A stretch of DNA of 64,000 bases from Mayfieldus profundus (GTDB taxonomy: Bacteria; Actinomycetota; Thermoleophilia; Solirubrobacterales; 70-9): positions 1 to 64,000 of the forward strand of contig JBBPIM010000001.1 in the NCBI GenBank assembly GCA_038040325.1, given 5' to 3'. A model generated the notes under the pieces. That model saw only the letters and a program-made list of their open reading frames with translations, ran no database searches and was not told the DNA's origin. The position numbers and the translations under genes are program-made. Below, piece after piece: positions 30,183 to 37,600 of this stretch. Each line of letters starts with the position of its first letter. The first letter of the stretch is position 1.

Positions 30183-31258
30183 TCGCGCGGGCCGCCGCGC
30201 TCGCGCCGCTCGTGGCCCTGCTTCTCATCGCCCCCGCCGCCGGGTCCACGCGCGAGCAGCGCGAGGAGGTTGCCGCCTTCGACGTCCCGCCGCCGACCGT
30301 GCCGTTCCGCGACGTGGTGCTGGCCAGCCCGAACCGCGCGGCGGCCAGGGCCACCGCGTCGGACACCAGCGGCCAGTACCCGGTCAACGACGCGGAGGGG
30401 CGCACGGTGACGATCACCGTCTCCACTGCCTGCACCCTCTCCTGCACCCACGCGAACCCGCAAAGCATCGCAAGCTTCCTCGGCACCCTCCCGCACCGCG
30501 GGGAGATCGGCCTGCTGACCGTCTCCGTGGTGACGCCGTCGGAGATCGACATCACCTGCGGCCCCACCGCGCTGGCCTGTTACTTCTTTCTGCAGGACCG
30601 GATGGTGATCAACGGCAACGACTCTGGTCCGATGCCTCCGGATGGTGCATTTCGCGACTTCGTGATCGCCCACGAGTACGGGCATCACCTGGCAAATCAC
30701 CGCAGCAACCCCCCCTTGGAGCCCACGATCGACTACGGGCCGAAGTACTGGGCGACCTACGAGCGGGTCTGCGAGGGGGTCCGTGACGGGGCCTACTTCC
30801 CCGGCGACGAGGGCGACCACTACTACGACAATCCCGGCGAAGCGTTCGCAGAGGCATTCGGCAACCTCCGCTTTCCCAACCAGGTGATCTGGAATTGGAA
30901 CCATTCGCTGAAGCCGGATTCCATGGCCTTTGCGGCAATCGATCGCGACGCCACCGACCCGTGGGAGAGCCGCACCCGAGTGACCAAGCGGGGCGAGGTG
31001 CCGCGCCGCAGGGCGCGCCGCAGGTTCGCGATCCCTCTCGACGGGACCTTCACGTTGAAGCTGAGCGGCCCCTTCCAGGCGGATCTCGAGCTGATCCTGC
31101 GCGATCTCTCCGGCCACACCCTGGGCCGCTCCGACGGGCTCGGGTCCAAGGAGCGCGTCGGCTTCACGGTCTGCGGCGAGGCCGCAGTGCGCGCGATCGT
31201 CAAGCGGACCGGATTCGACGACGACGGCCGCTTCAAGCTGACCGCCATACGGCCCTAG
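30179..31258 (+). CDS. secreted HExxH metallopeptidase
   Basis: The start is GTG 30179, in a four-base GTGA overlap with the previous stop, so the two secreted proteins are translationally coupled. The 359-residue product has a signal peptide (AAALAPLVALLLIAPAAGS) and a zinc site VIAHEYGHHLANH (about residues 162-174) with a downstream Glu-rich NPGEAFAEAFGNLRFP as the likely third-ligand region, as in gluzincins. Four Cys (STACTLSCTHA and TCGPTALACYFF) may pair outside the cell. The last about 90 residues (FAIPLDGTFTLKLSGPFQAD) resemble a PPC-type beta-sandwich common at the ends of secreted peptidases. It ends four bases inside the convergent FAH gene. Confidence 0.78.
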   Translation: MIARAAALAPLVALLLIAPAAGSTREQREEVAAFDVPPPTVPFRDVVLASPNRAAARATASDTSGQYPVNDAEGRTVTITVSTACTLSCTHANPQSIASFLGTLPHRGEIGLLTVSVVTPSEIDITCGPTALACYFFLQDRMVINGNDSGPMPPDGAFRDFVIAHEYGHHLANHRSNPPLEPTIDYGPKYWATYERVCEGVRDGAYFPGDEGDHYYDNPGEAFAEAFGNLRFPNQVIWNWNHSLKPDSMAFAAIDRDATDPWESRTRVTKRGEVPRRRARRRFAIPLDGTFTLKLSGPFQADLELILRDLSGHTLGRSDGLGSKERVGFTVCGEAAVRAIVKRTGFDDDGRFKLTAIRP

Positions 31259-32091
31259 CTCCTGGCGATCGTAGTCTCCAGCCGCCCCAGGGTCGGCGAG
31301 CTGACCACGATCTCGTCGCCGTCGCGCAGCCAGACCGGAGGCTCGCGAGCGGCGCCCACGCCGGGGGGCGTGCCGGTCGCGATCACATCTCCGGGCTGCA
31401 GGGTCATCAGCGAGGAGAGGTGGGAGACCAGCTCCGCGATCCCAAATACGAGGTCCGCGGTCGAGGCCGATTGCATCGTCTCCCCGTTCAACTCCAGCGC
31501 GACCTCGATCTCGTCCGGCGCGCCGGCCTCGTCCGGGGTGACCAGGGCCGGCCCGCATGGCGCGGAGCCGTCGAAGACCTTGCCCGGCATCCACTGCGGT
31601 GTGGCGAATTGCAGGTCGCGCGCGGAGAGATCGTTGAACAGCATGTATCCGGCCACGTGGTCGAGCGCGTCGGCCTCCGCGACCTCGCGGGCCCGGCGGC
31701 CGATCACGACCGCGACCTCGGCCTCGTAGTCGACCTCCCGGCTTGCGCGCGGCAGGGCCACCGCCGCGCCCGGCGCGGCAAGCGCGTTGCGGTACTTGGC
31801 GAAGAAGGTCGGGCTGTTAGGAGGCTCGAGACCCGCCTCCTCCGCGTGCGACCGGTAGTTGAGGCCGATGCAGATGATCTTCTCCGGATCCGGGACGGGT
31901 GGAAGCAGCGAGGCGTCCGCGACCGGCGTGCCTTCCGCCTCCTCGAGGTCGGCCACGCGGCCGCCGGCGATCAGCTCGCGAACGCTGACCGGCCCCGATT
32001 CGCCGAGCGCCTGGGCGGCGTCCAGCACGCCGCCGTCGGCGATCAGACCCGCCCGTGGACCGCTCTCCGAGGTGTAGGTGACGAGCCTCAC
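31255..32091 (-). CDS. fumarylacetoacetate hydrolase (FAH) family protein
   Basis: The 278-residue protein (GTG start, leaderless TAGCCT) is a typical FAH-fold enzyme: CIGLNYRSHAEEAGLEPPNS, PTFFAKYRNALAAPG, then the metal-binding EVDYEAEVAVVIGRRAR (Glu pair), YMLFNDLSARDLQ (Asp) and VIATGTPPGVGAAREP. The family includes 2-oxopent-4-enoate-type hydratases, acylpyruvases and oxaloacetate decarboxylases, all cleaving C-C bonds of 1,3-dicarbonyls with Mg2+. No pathway partner is nearby, so the substrate is open. Confidence 0.87.
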   Translation of the reverse strand: MRLVTYTSESGPRAGLIADGGVLDAAQALGESGPVSVRELIAGGRVADLEEAEGTPVADASLLPPVPDPEKIICIGLNYRSHAEEAGLEPPNSPTFFAKYRNALAAPGAAVALPRASREVDYEAEVAVVIGRRAREVAEADALDHVAGYMLFNDLSARDLQFATPQWMPGKVFDGSAPCGPALVTPDEAGAPDEIEVALELNGETMQSASTADLVFGIAELVSHLSSLMTLQPGDVIATGTPPGVGAAREPPVWLRDGDEIVVSSPTLGRLETTIARS

Positions 32092-32099
32092 CGGCGCTG

Positions 32100-32105
32100 A
32101 GGCTA
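32100..32105 (-). promoter_or_regulatory. -10 element of leaderless promoter for FAH gene
   Basis: TAGCCT is eight bases before GTG 32091 on the minus strand. Confidence 0.4.
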
Positions 32106-32139
32106 TCTCCCTTACGGTGCGCTACCTTTCGCGGCGAGA

Positions 32140-32171
32140 GGCACGGCGATGGCCGTGCCGGTTTTGTTTTC
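32140..32171 (+). terminator. intrinsic terminator upstream of cspA-like gene (possible attenuator)
   Basis: GGCACGGC-GATG-GCCGTGCC is a perfect 8-bp stem with a four-base loop, followed by GGTTTTGTTTTC. It is a classical plus-strand terminator, yet no plus-strand gene ends nearby: the preceding 880 bases are the minus-strand FAH gene. A TACCTT at 32123 could be a -10 box just upstream, making this a leader terminator of the cold-shock gene. Confidence 0.6.
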
Positions 32172-32208
32172 AGGGTTTATGCGAGACGGGTCCGGCGCTT
32201 TCGGAGCC

Positions 32209-32242
32209 CCTCCTCGCGCATCACAGAACGAAGCCGAGGAGG
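32209..32242 (+). promoter_or_regulatory. SD-sequestering hairpin in the cold-shock leader
   Basis: CCTCCTCG (32209-32216) is the exact complement of CGAGGAGG (32235-32242), the ribosome-binding site seven bases before ATG 32250. The 18-base loop separates the arms. The RNA can mask its own SD, a plausible temperature-dependent switch. Confidence 0.6.
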
Positions 32243-32249
32243 CATCGGA

Positions 32250-32459
32250 ATGGCAGAAGGTGTTGTGAAGTGGTTCAGGAACGAGAAGGGCTTCGGGTTC
32301 ATCACCCCCGATGACGGCGGCCCCGACCACTTCGTCCACTACTCCGAGATCCAGGGCGAGGGACACCGCTCGCTGGACGACGGCACGCGCGTGACCTACG
32401 AGCCTGGCGAGGGCCCGAAGGGCCCGGTCGCCACGCAGGTCCAGGAGCAGGCGGGCTGA
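32250..32459 (+). CDS. cold-shock domain protein
   Basis: The 69-residue protein is a single cold-shock domain. RNP1 is KGFGFITPDD and RNP2 is DHFVHYSEI, preceded by GVVKWFRNE. It binds single-stranded RNA or DNA and acts as an RNA chaperone in the cytosol. Length is normal for CspA-type proteins. The leader of at least 80 bases contains an upstream terminator and an SD-masking hairpin, and a strong terminator follows the stop, so it is a monocistronic and probably post-transcriptionally regulated unit. Confidence 0.95.
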   Translation: MAEGVVKWFRNEKGFGFITPDDGGPDHFVHYSEIQGEGHRSLDDGTRVTYEPGEGPKGPVATQVQEQAG

Positions 32460-32462
32460 CGA

Positions 32463-32492
32463 GCGCCGCCGCGAAGGCGCGGCGGCCTAGAA
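32463..32492 (+). terminator. intrinsic-type terminator after cold-shock gene
   Basis: GCCGCCGCG-AAGG-CGCGGCGGC forms a perfect GC-rich stem four bases after the stop codon. The following T run is weak (CTAGAATGACTTT). Confidence 0.55.
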
Positions 32493-32527
32493 TGACTTTC
32501 GCGGGCGCACTGCGCTCGTGCGCCGTC

Positions 32528-32601
<74 letters not shown>

Positions 32602-32780
32602 TTCAGGACGCCGTATGGCGTCGCATTTCGGAGTCCTCGGTCGATCGGCTTGCTCACTTGCGATATGGAGTTGCATACCGGACGAACGGGCCGGGCGTCA
32701 AGGCAGGGCGAAAACTGGCCACCTTGGCCGGTTGAATACCGAACCACCTGCCGAGAGCCACAGGGCTTTGTCCTCGGTCC

Positions 32781-33170
32781 CTAGGGCCGATTCTCGACCT
32801 GGTCGCGCTCGAGGCCGCGGCGGTGGAAGAAGGCCCCGAAAGAGCCGGCGAGGATCGCCACGGCGGATATCGCGTACGCCTGGAGGAGGACGTCGAGCAC
32901 GCGCGCAGGTGTCGAGATCGGGTTCGGCAGCTGCGACGAGACGGTCAGCAGCTGCGTGCTCGTCCAGAACAGGGAGTCTCCGAGCGTGGTGATCTCGGTG
33001 CCGTCGGCGTGGCGCTCGAAGAGGAAGATGAGCACGCTCGCGATTGCGTCAAGGATGACCGTCGCGACGAACAGGAACACCAACCGTGAGCGCAGGTGGT
33101 CGTGCGTCGGCGTTACCCCGCGCGCGACGTGGAGCACCTCGCGGCTGCCCGCTCGGACGGGTTGCTGCAC
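32781..33170 (-). CDS. two-helix ion-channel-like membrane protein lacking the K+ filter
   Basis: The 129-residue protein has a first membrane helix (about 30-50, LVFLFVATVILDAIASVLIF), a pore-helix-like segment (TLGDSLFWTSTQLLTV), and a second membrane helix (VLDVLLQAYAISAVAILAGS). This is the layout of a two-TM K+ channel, in which DSLFWTSTQLLTV aligns with the pore helix. The filter TVGYGD is replaced by TVSSQLPNP, so K+ selectivity is not expected. It has a polar N-terminus and a short basic C-terminus. It could be a channel relic or a non-selective or regulatory subunit. Isolated between tRNA-Asp and YceI. Confidence 0.65.
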   Translation of the reverse strand: MQQPVRAGSREVLHVARGVTPTHDHLRSRLVFLFVATVILDAIASVLIFLFERHADGTEITTLGDSLFWTSTQLLTVSSQLPNPISTPARVLDVLLQAYAISAVAILAGSFGAFFHRRGLERDQVENRP

Positions 33171-33217
33171 GCGGGCGAGTATTCCGGACCAGGCGGTCGG
33201 CCAGCTGCGGCTTGTGC

Positions 33218-33814
33218 TCAGTCGCCGTTTCGGTAGTGCTCGATCGCGCCGGTCTTTTCCAGATCCCCCTCGTGGATCGCCTCGATGTCGAGCACCAAGT
33301 CGATCTCGTCGCTGACCACAACACCGTCTCCCGGGATGTGGTCCTGCCAGGAGACGCCGAAGTCGTGCCGATTTACCCTGGTCCGGCCCTCGAAGCCGAT
33401 GCGGCGCATCGTGCCGCGGTTCTCATCGCCGACCCAAAATGGCGTCTCCCACTTACCGAGATACGAGACATCGAACAGGACCGCCCGGGTGTTGTCGCGG
33501 ATCGTGACATCGGCTGTGGCCTTGAAATCGTGATCGCCCGTGCGCTCGACCAGCCGGCCCTCGAAGGTGATCTTGGGGTGGTTCTCGACATCGAAGAAGT
33601 CCGCACTTCGCAGGTGGGCGTCCCGCTCGGGCTCCCCTGTCCACAGCTTGGTCGCGTCGACCTCGCCTTCGAATGTTGCGTTCAGACAGGTGTCCCAATC
33701 GAAGTCGAGCCGGCCATGGATGTCCTTGAACAGCCCCCGCACCCAGGTAACCATCATGTGCCGAGCCCTGAATTCGATCTCTGTGTGGCCGGGCTCGAAG
33801 ATCCAGATCGCCAT
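33218..33814 (-). CDS. YceI-family protein
   Basis: The 198-residue product starts at ATG 33814, which overlaps the stop of the UBP-finger gene by one base (TGATG). It shows the YceI lipocalin-like barrel: WIFEPGHTEIEFRARHMMVT, VRGLFKDIHGRLDF, SADFFDVENHPKITFEG, ADVTIRDNTRAVLFDVSYLG and DEIDLVLDIEAI. YceI proteins bind isoprenoid or lipid-like ligands. There is no signal peptide, so it is cytosolic. The long upstream frame to 34168 is out of register with the preceding gene and is rejected. Confidence 0.87.
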   Translation of the reverse strand: MAIWIFEPGHTEIEFRARHMMVTWVRGLFKDIHGRLDFDWDTCLNATFEGEVDATKLWTGEPERDAHLRSADFFDVENHPKITFEGRLVERTGDHDFKATADVTIRDNTRAVLFDVSYLGKWETPFWVGDENRGTMRRIGFEGRTRVNRHDFGVSWQDHIPGDGVVVSDEIDLVLDIEAIHEGDLEKTGAIEHYRNGD

Positions 33815-34113
33815 CAGGCGGCCGGCGGTTCGTCCGCCTCCAGGACGAAGGCCACCTCGTCGACGTAGCACCACGACCAGTCCTCGCCCGGCTCCAGCGA
33901 GCTGACGATCGGATGGCCGCTGGCGGCGGCGTGTTTGCTCGCGTGCTGGTTCGGAGAGGAGTCGCAGCAGCCGATGTGGCCGCAGCTGCGGCAGGCCCGC
34001 AGGTGCACCCACTGGCTGCCGATCTTCAGGCAGTCTTCGCACCCCGGAACGTTCTCCGGGGATTCGACCCGGATCGCGTCGAGGTGCGTGCAGGCGGCAG
34101 CCATCGTCGTCAT
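33814..34113 (-). CDS. UBP-type zinc-finger protein
   Basis: The 99-residue product from ATG 34113 (GAGGA just before it) has the ZnF-UBP pattern: CTHL, PGCEDCLKIGSQWVHLRACR, SCGHIGCCDSSPNQHASKHA, HPIVSSLEPGEDWSWCYVDE. The Cys/His pairs bind zinc, and in eukaryotes the domain recognises free ubiquitin C-termini. In actinobacteria small stand-alone versions are common and of unknown role. It is translationally coupled to the YceI gene. Confidence 0.87.
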   Translation of the reverse strand: MTTMAAACTHLDAIRVESPENVPGCEDCLKIGSQWVHLRACRSCGHIGCCDSSPNQHASKHAAASGHPIVSSLEPGEDWSWCYVDEVAFVLEADEPPAA

Positions 34114-34129
34114 AGATCCTCGCAAACGA

Positions 34130-34157
34130 AACGAGCCGGCCCGAGGGCCGGCTCGTT
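34130..34157 (-). terminator. terminator hairpin after P-domain gene
   Basis: AACGAGCCGGCCC and GGGCCGGCTCGTT form a 12-13 bp perfect stem with a two- to four-base loop. It lies between the stop of the P-domain gene (34179) and the UBP gene start (34113). The T tract (GTTTCGTTTG) is modest. Confidence 0.65.
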
Positions 34158-34178
34158 CGATTGCTCAACTATTTGCCG

Positions 34179-34853
34179 CTAGTGCTGGTGCTTTGCAACT
34201 TTGAACGGCTTGGCGTGCAGCGACCAGCACACCAGCGTTGCCGTCTCGGTGTCGCTGTAGTTGAAGATGTACAGCGTCCAGTTGCCCCTCACACCGAAAT
34301 TGTTAAACACCCTGAAGGTGCCATCCGGCGGGACCTTCCCGATGTAGGGCGGGCGGGCGATGAACTCCTCTTGGTTGGCGTCGTCCGTCGCCGGGTCGAA
34401 CGCAGTGTCGAACATGCCGAACTTGTTCGACTGGTCGTCGAACACCGTCGCTCCGCCGTCGCAACTCGTGCCGAAGCCGGTCGCATCGACTTCGCCGTTG
34501 AAGGCGGACAGCGCGGTCCCTGCACCGTTCGGGCCGACCAGGAAGATCCTCAGGGCATCCGTGTCGGAGCCCGGAGGCACCGTGAGGTGCAGGTCGACGT
34601 TGAGATCGCGGATCAACCACTTGAACTTCTTCTTGTTCGGAACCGTGATCGTCGAGGTTGCCCTGCTGCTCAGTGGCGGTGGTCCCACCGCGGCCGGCGC
34701 AATTGGCGCGTTTACCTGCTTGATCTGATTGAACGCCTTGGGCTTCGGCGGCCCTTGAATCACAGCGCTGGAGACCGACACCGACGCGAACGCCGCCGCC
34801 AGTGCGAGCACGAGCGTGGCAAGGCAGAGTCGCCTCTTCCTGCTCCTTCTCAT
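34179..34853 (-). CDS. secreted proprotein-convertase P-domain-like protein
   Basis: The 224-residue protein has a signal peptide (RRLCLATLVLALAAAFASVS) and one beta-sandwich domain. The region WLIRDLNVDLHLTVPPGSDTD, with LRIFLVGPNGAGTALSAFNG, is typical of P-domains (a Ca-binding-like jelly roll found beside subtilases), and ends NFGVRGNWTLYIFNYSDTET. There is no protease domain, so it probably serves as an adhesive or structural exoprotein. The ATG is preceded by GGGAGG. The 5' leader contains an AAACCCTG hairpin similar to the one upstream of the gene at 20164. Confidence 0.75.
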   Translation of the reverse strand: MRRSRKRRLCLATLVLALAAAFASVSVSSAVIQGPPKPKAFNQIKQVNAPIAPAAVGPPPLSSRATSTITVPNKKKFKWLIRDLNVDLHLTVPPGSDTDALRIFLVGPNGAGTALSAFNGEVDATGFGTSCDGGATVFDDQSNKFGMFDTAFDPATDDANQEEFIARPPYIGKVPPDGTFRVFNNFGVRGNWTLYIFNYSDTETATLVCWSLHAKPFKVAKHQH

Positions 34854-34930
34854 GAAACCTCCCGTACGTTGAATTCGGATCCCTGCACGCGAATCGCAGG
34901 GTTTTCCCCCGTCAGGCCGACTTTATTCGT
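34854..34930 (-). promoter_or_regulatory. structured leader of the P-domain gene
   Basis: The minus strand reads GGGGGAAAACCCTGCGATTC, then a hairpin CCCTGC...GCAGGG, then ATCCGAATTC and the GGGAGG ribosome-binding site. TAAAGT at the start may be a -10. The order AAACCCTG - hairpin - SD recurs in the leader at 21193-21250. Confidence 0.4.
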
Positions 34931-34984
34931 AAGGCAGGACAGCGGTCAACCTCATTAGTGAGGAGTTCCGCGGATCCGCCGGAG

Positions 34985-35512
34985 TTACGCGGCGCCGGCA
35001 GCGGGCGGGGCGGTGGGGTCGGCTTCCTCGCCGGGCTGCTCGCGGGCCAGGTAGTCCTCGGCGAGCAGCAGGTTGTCCGCTGAGCGCTCGACGACGCTGA
35101 GGATGTCGGACATCAGCGCCACCTCCTCGACCTGCTCCTTCACGAACCACTGCATGAACTGCTCGGCTCGGTAGTCGCCGGCCTCGCGTGCGAGCTTGAA
35201 CAGCGCATTGATCTCGTCGCCCACCCGGCGCTCCTGCTCGAGCGCCATCTTTACCGGCGCTACGGCGTCGTCGAAGCGGGTCTGCTGGCGCTTGATGTCG
35301 GGCACCCGTACCTCCTCGCCGGTGTCGATCAGGTACTGGATCATCATCATCGCGTGGTCGCGCTCCTCCGCCGCCTGGCGGTAGAAGAAGGCGGCGAGGC
35401 GGGGCAGCGTCTCGGATTCGTAGTGGACGGCCGCGCCGACGTACTGCATCGAGGCCGCGAACTCGTTGGCGATCTGCTCGTTGAGCGCGTCGGCGAAGCT
35501 CTTGTCGTTCAT
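34985..35512 (-). CDS. ferritin
   Basis: The 175-residue helical protein shows the ferroxidase ligands of bacterial ferritin: Glu in QIANEFAASMQYVGAAVHYE, the EERDHA motif (Glu and His) near residue 49, and the Glu pair near EQVEEVALMSDIL. It lacks the heme-binding Met of bacterioferritin in the expected place, so plain ferritin is more likely. It stores and oxidises Fe(II) in the cytosol. Nine bases separate it from the enolase-superfamily gene upstream, so it could be the last gene of the decarboxylase operon. Confidence 0.87.
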   Translation of the reverse strand: MNDKSFADALNEQIANEFAASMQYVGAAVHYESETLPRLAAFFYRQAAEERDHAMMMIQYLIDTGEEVRVPDIKRQQTRFDDAVAPVKMALEQERRVGDEINALFKLAREAGDYRAEQFMQWFVKEQVEEVALMSDILSVVERSADNLLLAEDYLAREQPGEEADPTAPPAAGAA

Positions 35513-35521
35513 GCCCGCACC

Positions 35522-36592
35522 CTATCCGCCCCAGCGGAAGCCGGTGGCCGTGGGCTGCGGCTCAAGCGGGCTCGCCGGGAGCCCGTCGGGGACCGCGGGG
35601 TCGTTGTAGCCGGACGGGGCGACGTCGTTGGAGGTGTCGGGATGGAAGAGCGAGGCCAGGTACTGGATCTGGCCGCGACCCGGCCCGATCTCGCCCTGGC
35701 CGCCGCCGTAGATCGCGATCCCCTCCCGCTCGCAGTGCTCGTAGACCGAGAGCAGCTCCGCCAACGAGCCGAACCGCGAGGGCTTGGAGTTGATCGCCCG
35801 CGGCTTTCGCTCCAGCGAGGTGATGTCGGCGAGCGAGTGAAGCGGTGCGTCCCAGGTGATCCGCTCTGCGTGCGGCTCGAGCACCGCACGCGTCTCGTCG
35901 TTGAGATCGGGATCCTCCAGCCAGGCGTCGGGAAAGGCTTCGGCAACGGCGCGGTAGAGCTCCGGGTCGGTCTCGACGTCGACGGGTGTGCCCTTGTAAA
36001 GGCCCTTGAGGTCGAGCACGTCCACCGGCGCCAACTCCCTTATCTCGGCGATCAGCTCGGCGTCCCAGTCGTTCTCGGGGTCGAGCTTGAAGCGGAGGGT
36101 CGGGTACTTGGCGAGCCGCCGGCGCAATGGCTCGGTGCTCGAGCGGCCATCCTCCTCGCCGAACGACCCGAGACGGGTCGAGCACACGAACGTCACCGGC
36201 CGTGGAGCGCGGCCGAGCGCTCCGTGCAGCGAGAGACCGCTCTGGCGCAGCGCGAGGTCGAGGGCCGCCGACTCGTAGGCCCAGCGGCGATAGTGGCGGG
36301 AGAAGTCGCGCACCGGCGGCGCCCCCTCGAACAGATCGAGCTCCGCAACCAGGTCGCACAGCTCGCCCAGCGTGCGTGGCGCAGAGAGGTCGTGCACCGG
36401 ACCCTTGTCTCGATGGGCGACGTGGTCGAGCACGTCGTAGACGACGTCCTCACCGACGCCTTCATGCCCGTCACCGCGGAGGTGGATGATCGTCGAGGGG
36501 CGCGTGAAGTCACCGTAGGTGCGATCGCAATCCTCGAGCTCGTATGCCTCGATCTCGATCGGCAGCTCGGCGAGCAGGTCGAAGGTGGCCAT
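35522..36592 (-). CDS. enolase-superfamily (MR/MLE-like) protein
   Basis: The 356-residue protein follows the enolase-superfamily plan with an N-terminal capping domain (1-125) and a barrel with metal ligands in VLDLKG (Asp), AWLEDPDL (Glu) and ITWDAPLHSL (Asp). RFKLD and INSKPSRFG hold candidate catalytic Lys residues. These enzymes abstract the alpha-proton of a carboxylate. The C-terminal extension (PLEPQPTATGF) is Pro-rich. It lies 47 bases after agmatinase and nine before ferritin on the same strand. The substrate is unknown. Confidence 0.75.
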   Translation of the reverse strand: MATFDLLAELPIEIEAYELEDCDRTYGDFTRPSTIIHLRGDGHEGVGEDVVYDVLDHVAHRDKGPVHDLSAPRTLGELCDLVAELDLFEGAPPVRDFSRHYRRWAYESAALDLALRQSGLSLHGALGRAPRPVTFVCSTRLGSFGEEDGRSSTEPLRRRLAKYPTLRFKLDPENDWDAELIAEIRELAPVDVLDLKGLYKGTPVDVETDPELYRAVAEAFPDAWLEDPDLNDETRAVLEPHAERITWDAPLHSLADITSLERKPRAINSKPSRFGSLAELLSVYEHCEREGIAIYGGGQGEIGPGRGQIQYLASLFHPDTSNDVAPSGYNDPAVPDGLPASPLEPQPTATGFRWGG

Positions 36593-36639
36593 GGCCGCCA
36601 GCCTAGCGAGCGGCGTTCGCCGGCTCGGGAGCCTGCGGA

Positions 36640-37587
36640 TCAGCTGGCCAGAGCGCGCAGTGCCAGCATCTCGTAGGCGACGTTGGCCGCCAGCAGCGCG
36701 GTGACCTGGCCCGGGCCGTCGTAGGGCGGTGAGACCTCGACCACGTCGAAGCCGGCGAAGCGCGTCCCGGCCAGCGCGCGCACGAAGTCGAACACCTCGG
36801 CCGAGGTCGGCCCGCCCACCTCCGGGGTACCGGTTGCCGGCGCGAACGCCGGGTCGACGAAGTCGACGTCGAAGCTGAAGAAGGCGGGCCCACCGGCCGT
36901 GATGTCCCGGGCCAGCCGCCCGTAGGCGTCGGGGTGCATCGCACGCAGCTCCTGCCAGAGAACGAGCTCGAAGCCCATCTCGCGGGCCTCGGCGAGGTCG
37001 CGGGACGAGTACAGCGAGCCCCGCATCCCGGCCAGCAGCGACCGCGCCGGGTCGAGAAGCCCCTCCTCCACCGCGCGGCGGAAGGGGGTGCCGTGGAAGT
37101 AGCGCTCGCCCCGGTAGGAGTCCCAGGTGTCGGCGTGTGAGTCGAGCAGCACAAGACCCAGCGGGCCGTGGCGTGCGGCGAGGGCCCGCAGCTCCCCGAG
37201 GGCGATGGTGTGATCGCCTCCCAGCGTCAGCGGCACGGCGCCGCTCTCCACCACCGGCGCCAGCTGCTCGGCAATCTGGCCGACCGCCCGCTCGGCGTTG
37301 CCGGGCGAGAGCTCGACGTCTCCCCAGTCGACCACCCGCAGCCGCTCGAATACCTCCACGTCGTGCACCGGATGCCAGTTGCGCACCAGCACCGAAGCCG
37401 AGCGGATCGCCTCCGGGCCGAAGCGCGGTCCAGGCCGAAAGCTGGTGCCCTCGTCGAAAGGCACCCCCACCACCGCGACGTCGGCGCCGTCGAGCTCGCG
37501 CGTGTGCTGCTGGCGGGCGAAGGTGCGGATGCCGCTGAAGCGCGGCGGCGCCTCCCCTGGTGAGTCCTGGCGCGGCGGCTCGCTCAT
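36640..37587 (-). CDS. speB: agmatinase/ureohydrolase family enzyme
   Basis: The 315-residue protein has all ureohydrolase metal motifs: LTLGGDHTIALGEL, LLDSHADTWDSYRGE, YFHGTPFRRAV and FSFDVDFVDPAFAPATGTPE. Agmatinase hydrolyses agmatine to putrescine and urea; guanidinobutyrase or guanidinopropionase are close alternatives. The gene follows the arginine-decarboxylase-like gene by 13 bases, which favours agmatinase in a two-step arginine to putrescine route. Two polyamine-type transporters and a putrescine-type degradation operon lie within 18 kb. Confidence 0.86.
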   Translation of the reverse strand: MSEPPRQDSPGEAPPRFSGIRTFARQQHTRELDGADVAVVGVPFDEGTSFRPGPRFGPEAIRSASVLVRNWHPVHDVEVFERLRVVDWGDVELSPGNAERAVGQIAEQLAPVVESGAVPLTLGGDHTIALGELRALAARHGPLGLVLLDSHADTWDSYRGERYFHGTPFRRAVEEGLLDPARSLLAGMRGSLYSSRDLAEAREMGFELVLWQELRAMHPDAYGRLARDITAGGPAFFSFDVDFVDPAFAPATGTPEVGGPTSAEVFDFVRALAGTRFAGFDVVEVSPPYDGPGQVTALLAANVAYEMLALRALAS

Positions 37588-37600
37588 CGTCCCGGCGCCC

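Noticed and set aside
33815..34168. N-terminal extension of YceI over the UBP-finger gene
   Set aside because: The UBP finger in the other frame has all Cys/His ligands and ends in a TGATG overlap with the YceI start.
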